Origin: Leptodactylus fallax
Lineage: Eukaryota > Chordata > Amphibia > Anura > Leptodactylidae
Direction of reading: 5' to 3'
Assembly (NCBI GenBank): GCA_947044405.1
Contig: CAMRHE010000035.1
Location: forward strand, 7,165,501 to 7,229,500
Length of the DNA: 64,000 nucleotides
Below are positions 58,131 through 64,000 of this stretch, in pieces. Every line of letters starts with the position of its first letter. Position 1 is the first letter of the stretch. The position numbers and the translations under genes were made by a program. The notes beneath the pieces were generated by a model. It saw only the letters and a list, made by a program, of their open reading frames with translations. It was not told the DNA's origin and did not search any database.

Positions 58131-61100
58131 ATGTCAGACAGAGAAGCGAGAGGCCATGCACAGGGGAGGGCCACAGGCCTAAATGTTTCTGGTACAGGCG
58201 TAGGTCGTAGCAGAGTAAGGGGGCGTGGCTGCAGGGCTCAGTTACAGAGGCCTGAGTTCCCAGTGTCAAGTAGCGGTCGTGTCTTGACCAGTAACCCAAC
58301 GGTTGTAGACTGGTTGACTCGGTCATCTAATTCAGTCGGTGGGTTCGTCAGACACAACCCTTTGTTGGCATGGCCCGCCAGCAGGCCCTGTGCCCTCACC
58401 TGTCCTCAACCTGCCTCTGTCCTTTTTTGTTCCCTCAGCTAGAGAAGTACTCTATGCTGTGGGCTCAGATCCACTATACAGTGTGGAGGAGCTACTACAG
58501 GACAGTCATCAGCTCCTGCTCAGCCAAGATCTGGAGGAGACATCCGCCACTTCCTGCGGCAGGCGGGCAAGTAGTGATGAGGAGAGTGGCGTGGGAGCCG
58601 GTGTTGAGGAGGACATCAGTGACCTGCAGACAGTAATAGATGATGATGTAGCTGATCGTAATTGGGAGCTGGGTGACGAAGGGGCCTCATCGTCATCAAG
58701 AGAAGAGGGTTGTAGCTTGTGCATGAGGCAGTGGGGGATTCAGCAGGGTGGCAGCAGTGTGAGGTCAGGAGCTAAACATGCCCGGAGTAGACCACCCGCT
58801 TCACAGCAGCCTACCTGCCCGGAAAGAAGTGGTGCAGGGTTCACGGAGGCAGTGGCGGTAGCAGTCAGTTATTGGGGATAAGTGATGGGGGTAAAATCAC
58901 CTACTTGGCGGTGTGGAAGTTTTTTGTAAAGCCAATGGGGAGGTGAACATGGCCATATGTTCAATTTGTGGGCAGAAGGTGAAGAGTGGCCAGGTTGCCA
59001 ATGTGTCACCATAAAGTGGCCTGGGAGAGCCATGGCTCCAATGTGGTGGTCCAGCCTGCCGCAGCAACTGCTGCAGCACCCAGTGGCACGCACCCCATTT
59101 CAGGCATTCAAGGCTCGACCACCTCAGCTGAAGGAAACTGTGTGTCCTTCCCATCATCAGCTGGCCGTGATGCTCCTGCTCCTCCTCCTAGTCAGTTATT
59201 GCGTCAGCAATCGATCACAGAATCTATATCTAAGAGACAACAGTATGTGTGCACTCATCCAACAGTGCTGAAGCTGAACGTGCTTCTGTCCACGTTGCTG
59301 GTGCTGCAGTCACTCCCTTTCCACTTGGTCGATTCTGCACCTTTCAGAGAACTGATGGCTTGCGCCAAGCCAAGGTGGAGAGTCCCAAGCTGTCATTTCT
59401 TTGCCAAGAAGGCAGTACCAGCCTTGTACAAATATGTAGAAGAGAAGGTGGGCCTTGAGCCTGTCGGTGTCTGCCAAAGTGCACTGCAGCACCGACATGT
59501 GGAGCTGTAACTACGGTCAAGGACAATATATGTCATTTACTGCCCACTGGGTTAATGTGGTGCCTGCCCAGGCATACCAGCAACTTGGACAGGTGACGCA
59601 GCTTCTGCCTCCATGTTCTCATGCCATTGGTCCTGCAACAATGTCCGCCTCATCTTCCACTGTCTCCTCAGCCTCCACTGCAGGGACAATTCAAAGTGCT
59701 CCTTCAGCATACCACATGTGCAGGGCAAAGCGTTGTCACACTGTTCTACACCTTGTTTGCCTGGGCGAACAGAGTCACACAGGGGAGGAACTGCTGCATG
59801 TCCTTCCTCAAGAAATCGAATCCTGGATTTCTCCGCGACACCTCAAAATTGGAACCATGGTGACCGACAACGTGAAGAACATGGTGTCGACGCTTCATCA
59901 AGGAGGGCTGAGCCATGCACCCTGCATGGCATATGTGTTCAATCTGGTTGTCAAGCATTTCCTTAAGTGTTCTACCCATCTGCAAGACATCCTAAAAATG
60001 TCAAGGAAACTTTGCATGTACTTCAGCCACTCGTACACCACCAAGCACACCCTCCTTGAGCTGCAGTGGCAGAACGGCCTCCCACAACATAGGCTGATAT
60101 GCAATGTTTCCACCAGTTGGAATTCAACCTTCCATATGTTGGATCGACTATATGAACAGAGAAAACCCAAAAACAATTTCTTGATGATCCAAGCAGACAG
60201 AGGTACTCCCCTGTGTAACTTTAATGTTAGCCAGTGGCAGTTCATGCGTGACACCTGTCGTTTGCTCGTTCCCTTTGAGGAGGCCACTTTGTTAGTCAGT
60301 CGCCAGGACTAAGGGATGAGTAACGTCATTCCACTGATTCACATCCTAGAAAAGATGCTTTTCATTCTGGCTGGTCAGGGGACTGGAGATGTGGCGTCTA
60401 CATCTCAAGGCCACATGAGCCCTGTGGGGGCTGAACTGGAGGAGGAGGAGGATGAGGAGGACATTAAAGCGCAAACAATGTGTAGCCAAATGGGTGGAGA
60501 GGAGGAGCAGGAGCAACCAGAACAGCCAGAGGGAGATGAGGATGATGAGGCAGATGACCCAGACACACCGTGGCAGTATGCAGTGGAGATGGATGCAGGG
60601 AGTCCCTCGGAGTCACTTGCACATATGGCCCAATGCATGCTGACTTCCTTGCACAATTGTCACCATTCGGCAGAGGGATAACTACTGGCTCTCCACCATG
60701 TTAGACCCTCGCTACTGGGGAAAAATGGGGGCCTTTTTTACACCCGCTAAAAGTGAGGACAAACTGAACTACTATAGAGACATGCTATGTAACAAGTTGG
60801 CCGTTGCCTATCTGCACCATTGTCCAATCCCCTCTCATGTCCAACCAGGGAGCCCTGAGTGCTCAACTTGCACTGGCATGGCAGCTGTGGGAGGGGTGGC
60901 AAGAGCAGTATTGGCTCCATCAGCAGCAGCCTGAGCCTAGAGTCGCTGATGAGCAGCTTTCTTCAGCCGCATAGTGAAGAAGCTGCTCATCAGCAGCTAG
61001 AAACAGAGCAGAAGTTGAACCAGCAGGTGGTGGCATACTTAGTGCACCCTGACACCTGTCATCAAAGATCCGCTGGACTACTGGGCAGCCAAACTGAATT

Positions 61101-61315
61101 TGTGGCCACAACTGGCCGAGTTTGCCCTGAAAAAGCTGTCCTGCCCAGTCAGTAGTGTGGCATCAGAGTGGGTGTTTAGTGCGGCGGGGGCCATAGTTAC
61201 CCCAAGGAGAACTTGCCTGTCCACCCAAAATTTGGAGAGACGGACCTTTCTGAAAATGAATCAGGCGTGGATCAGCCAGGATTTCCACCCACCAATGCCT
61301 GATGCAGCAGATTAA
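58131..61315 (+). pseudogene. hAT transposase (BED finger, ZBED1/Ac-like), multiple frameshifts and stops
   Basis: The first readable part (58131-58880) is a Ser/Asp-rich N-terminus in two frames. A BED-type zinc finger follows (58900-59040: VWKFF, AICSICGQKVKSG, then a stop and a frameshift before the His pair). The RNase-H-like core has CSTDMWS (first Asp, 59494-59496) and GTMVTDNVKN (second Asp, 59866-59868). The next motifs are altered: CMAYVFNLVV has Tyr where His is usual, and NVSTSWNST has Ser for Arg. An acidic insert (60430-60600) and MLDPRYWGKMGAFF follow. The C-terminal dimerisation domain (61100-61315) has LSCPVSSVASEWVFSAAG, with Trp for Arg, and ends in LKMNQAWI. It is inactive as written. 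Confidence 0.9.
59577..59792 (+). other. 216-bp transposase segment, source copy of two downstream duplicates
   Basis: It lies inside the transposase core frame between the first and second catalytic Asp, and includes the canonical VLHLVCLGEQSHTGEEL motif. The same 216 bp, without gaps, recur at 62011-62226 and 62527-62742. Confidence 0.9.
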
Positions 61316-62010
61316 ATGATCCATGCTGCCACCTCCTCACTGCCACTGGTTCACTGTATGGCCTCCTAAGACTGTTGCTACCTACATATTATATCACCTT
61401 GCCACTTTGTGGCCTACTGAGGCTGCTGCCACCTCTACACTCTGCCACTGGGTGACTGTATGGCCTCCTTACGCTGCTGCCACCTCCTCACTCTGCCACT
61501 GGGTGACTGTATGGCCTCCTCATGCTGCAGCCACTGGGTCACTGTATGGCCTCCTCATGTTGCTGCCACTGGGTCACTGTATGGCCTCCTCATGTTGCTG
61601 CCACTGGGTCATTGTATGGCCTCCTCATGCCGCTGCCACTGGGACACTCTATGCCCTCCTCATTCCGCTTCCACTGGGTCACTGAATGGCCTCCTCATGT
61701 TGCTGCCACTTGGTCACTGTATGGCCTCCTCATGCTGCAGCCACTGGGACACTCTATGCCCTCCTCATTCCGCTTCCACTGGGTCACTGTATGGCCTCCT
61801 CATGTTGCTGCCACTGGGTCACTGTATGGCCTCCTCATGTTGCTGCCACCAGGTCACTGTATGGCCTCCTCATGTTTCTGCCACTGGGTCACTGTATGGC
61901 CTCCTCATGCCGCTGCCACTGGATCACTGTATGCCCTCCTCATGCCGCTGCCACTGGGTCAATCTGTGTACTCCTCATGCTGCTGCCAATTCCACATTGT
62001 TGCCTTGTCA

Positions 62011-62226
62011 CCAGCAATTTGGCCAGGTGACGCTGCTTCCTCCTCCACGTTTTCACGCCGTTGGTCCTGCAACAATGTCCACCTCATCCTCCACTGTTTC
62101 CTCAGCCTCCACTATAGGAACAATTCACAGTGCTCCTCCAGCATACCACATGTACAGGGCACAGCAGTGTCACGCTGTTCTACACCTCGTTTGCTTGGGC
62201 GAACAAAGTCATACAGGGGAGGAACT
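62011..62226 (+). repeat. Duplicate 1 of the 216-bp transposase segment
   Basis: Gapless alignment to 59577-59792, beginning CCAGCAATTTGG and ending GGGGAGGAACT, with scattered substitutions. It is preceded by TTCCACATTGTTGCCTTGTCA, which is shared (with changes) by duplicate 2 but not by the source. Confidence 0.92.
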
Positions 62227-62526
62227 GGGTCACTGTATATCATCCTCATGCTCCTGCCACTGGGTCACTGAATGGTCTCCTCATGCCGCTGACACTGGGT
62301 CACTGTATGGCCTCCTCATGCCGCTGACACTGGGTCACTGTATGCCCTCCTCATACAGCTTCCACTGCGTCACTCTGCGTCCTCCTCATGCCGCTGCCAC
62401 TGGGTCACTGTATGCCCTCCTCATGCCGCTGCCACTGGGTCACTGTATGGCCTCCTCATGCTGCTGCCATTGGCTCACTCTGTGTACTCCTCATGCTGCT
62501 GCCAACTCCACATTGTCACCTTGTCA

Positions 62527-62742
62527 CCAGCAACTTGGCAAGTTGACGCCGCTTCCGCCTCCACATTTTCACGCCATTGGTCCTGCAACAATGTCCGCCT
62601 CATCCTCTACTGTTTTTTCAGCTTCCACTGTAGGGACATTTCACAGTGCTCCTCCAGCATACCACATGTACAGGGCACAGCGGTGTCACACTGCTCTAAA
62701 CCTCGTTTTCCTGGGCAAACAAAGTCACACAGGGGAGGAACT
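62527..62742 (+). repeat. Duplicate 2 of the 216-bp transposase segment
   Basis: Begins CCAGCAACTTGG and ends GGGGAGGAACT, again 216 bp. It starts exactly 516 bp after duplicate 1 and shares its upstream context, so it probably arose by duplication of that region and not by a second copying from the gene. Confidence 0.92.
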
Positions 62743-63600
62743 AGGTCACTGTATGTCCTCCTCATGTGGCTTCCATTGGGTCACTCTGACACTCGGTCAC
62801 TGTATGGCCCCCTAAGGCTACTGACATCTCCACACTCTGCTATCGGGTCACTGTTTGGCCTCCTAAAGCTACTGACACCTCCACTGCAGCTAATGGGTCA
62901 CTGTATGTTCTCCTCATGTCGCTGCCACTGGGTCACTGTATTACCTCCGCATGCCGCTGCCACCAGGTCACTGTATGGCCTCCTCATGCTGCTGCTACTG
63001 GGTCACTGTATGGCCTCCTCATGCCATTGCCACTGGGTCACTGTATTACCTCCTCATGCCACTGCCACTGGGTCACTGTATTACCTCCTCATGCCGCTGC
63101 CACTGGGTCACTGTATGGCCTCCTCATGCTGCTGCCACCTTCACATTATGTCGCCTTGCCACTCTGTAGACATATATGTGGAATTGACAGATGACGGTGT
63201 AAAAGGAGTGCATTCTTCCACTCTACAGTTGGATGTTGGGCCTCTGCACGGATCTTTATACCTGGCACTTACATGGACCTGTAAGGCTGGATTCATACTT
63301 GAGTTAGTTGGTCAGTTTTGGCCCCGTAACTGTCCAAATAAGTGAAGTTTGCAGTGGTTCTAAGAGCGACGCCTGTCATGTGCATGTCATACTGACTCAC
63401 AGTATGGTTTGACTACCATGGTAGGCTCCCTATTGTGTTACTGCAAGGCACAGTGTTCTACACCACTATATATGCTCTCTGAAGATAGGAAATGGGTGTT
63501 TTTTTTAGAGATATTCGCCACAAATTAATTTGGATCGAAGCAAATTTTTTTTGAACTTTGAATCAAACTTTTGAGAAATTCGCTCATCAATAATACTCAC

Positions 63601-63862
63601 CTTCCCTCACCTCTTTCGGGCCTCCTCATGGCATCTGTCAAAGGTGAGTATAAATGCTTTTAAATTTTTTACACCTCCCTTGGGCCTAATCCTATTATAT
63701 TCTGGGGTCTGAAGAGACCCAGGAGTATAATAATTTACTGCAAATCATGTTGCAGTGGCCATTTTAGTTTGCCTATGATGATTCCCAAATTGTTCAGTTT
63801 CCGTAAAAAGCAAACAATTTGGAATATTTGAGACGAATCCAGCTGGTTCCGAGCCGATTTGC
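63601..63862. repeat. Right half of the MITE split by the hAT element
   Basis: It resumes CTTCCCTCACCTCTTTCGGG, continues through GTGAGTATAAATGC and TTCTGGGGTCTGAAGAGACC, and ends near GATTTGCCCC, a degenerate inverse of the left terminus. Together with 55685-55869 it makes a MITE of about 450 bp with a foldback core. Confidence 0.6.
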
Positions 63863-64000
63863 CCCAACACAAGTCAATATGATTTAATCAAGTTGCAGTG
63901 TTTATTTCAAATTCTTACTTGATTAAAAAGAGAGCCAAGTGTATGTAATTATTGCAAATAGAACACTCTGCAACAGGATAAAAGGAATACGGCATTTATT
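63863..64000. other. AT-rich end of window, nothing identified
   Basis: No feature seen. Confidence 0.5.

Larger units (their letters stand above)
61323..63145 (+). repeat. 35-bp minisatellite in the hAT 3' part
   Basis: The unit is CTGGGTCACTGTATGGCCTC plus CTCATGCTGCTGCCA, with variants. Because 35 is not a multiple of 3, translation passes through all frames every 105 bp, and all three plus-strand frames stay open for long stretches (one of 451 codons). This is a by-product of a unit without stop codons. The array is interrupted by two copies of the 216-bp transposase segment. Confidence 0.93.
55870..63592 (+). mobile_element. Full-length 7.7-kb hAT element (inactive autonomous type)
   Basis: The left end is TAGAGATGAGCGAATT. 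The right end is AAATTCGCTCATCAATA, the inverse with two changes near the tip. The 8-bp target duplication ATACTCAC is exact on both sides (55862-55869 and 63593-63600). Inside, on the plus strand, are sub-terminal tandem repeats (56465-57300), a broken BED-finger hAT transposase gene (58131-61315), a long 35-bp minisatellite with copied transposase pieces (61323-63145), and a short 3' part. It is larger than most hAT elements because of the repeats. Its ends match the MITE at 29213-29627. Confidence 0.93.

Noticed and set aside
61460..62815. 451-codon plus-strand ORF
   Set aside because: Produced by a 35-bp stop-free minisatellite; the other two frames are open as well.

Overview
This window looks like gene-poor, transposon-saturated vertebrate DNA, most probably from an anuran amphibian (frog or toad). 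No host protein-coding gene, tRNA, rRNA or CRISPR array could be supported. Everything recognisable is mobile or repetitive: Tx1-like and L1-like LINEs, a CR1/L2-type LINE scrap, a piggyBac element with an intron, Tc1/mariner elements, a hAT element and its MITEs, TTAA-flanked non-autonomous repeats, foldback elements and a large satellite array. The anuran assignment is inference from this mix; no species marker was seen.

Layout. 1-11057 (minus strand): two GC-rich Tx1-like LINEs lie head to tail. Copy A (1-2342) is only its 5' part. Copy B (2343-11057) is nearly full length, with a very long alanine-rich ORF1 ending in three CCHC zinc knuckles, then ORF2 (endonuclease plus reverse transcriptase) joined by a TAATG stop/start overlap. 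ORF2 is broken by a single in-frame TAG. 11058-13500: a cluster of TTAA-flanked MITEs with GGTTGTCC ends, and a 33-bp minisatellite. 14160-15250: two fragments or copies of a hAT-like MITE. 19201-22057: a complete piggyBac element with TTAA flanks, an 18-bp TIR and a 95-bp intron. 24546-26314: a Tc1 element carrying a nested foldback. 29213-29627: a hAT MITE with an exact 8-bp target duplication. 29770-33187: a decayed L1 holding a Tc1-type MITE and a 545-bp foldback with minisatellite arms. 37944-39509: a second Tc1. 39798-55682: a roughly 15.9-kb TTAA-flanked element with short TIRs, containing about 29 copies of a 395-bp satellite in a dimeric higher-order pattern. 55870-63592: a 7.7-kb hAT element with exact 8-bp target duplications, inserted in an older MITE.

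How the parts relate. The hAT element and the MITE at 29213-29627 share terminal sequences, so the small element is probably a deletion derivative mobilised by a relative of the large one. The large element also carries two extra copies of a 216-bp piece of its own transposase gene inside a downstream 35-bp minisatellite. All transposase and reverse-transcriptase genes here carry inactivating lesions, but several (piggyBac, Tx1 copy B ORF2) have only one or two, so they are recent. Many lesions sit in homopolymers and some may be assembly errors.
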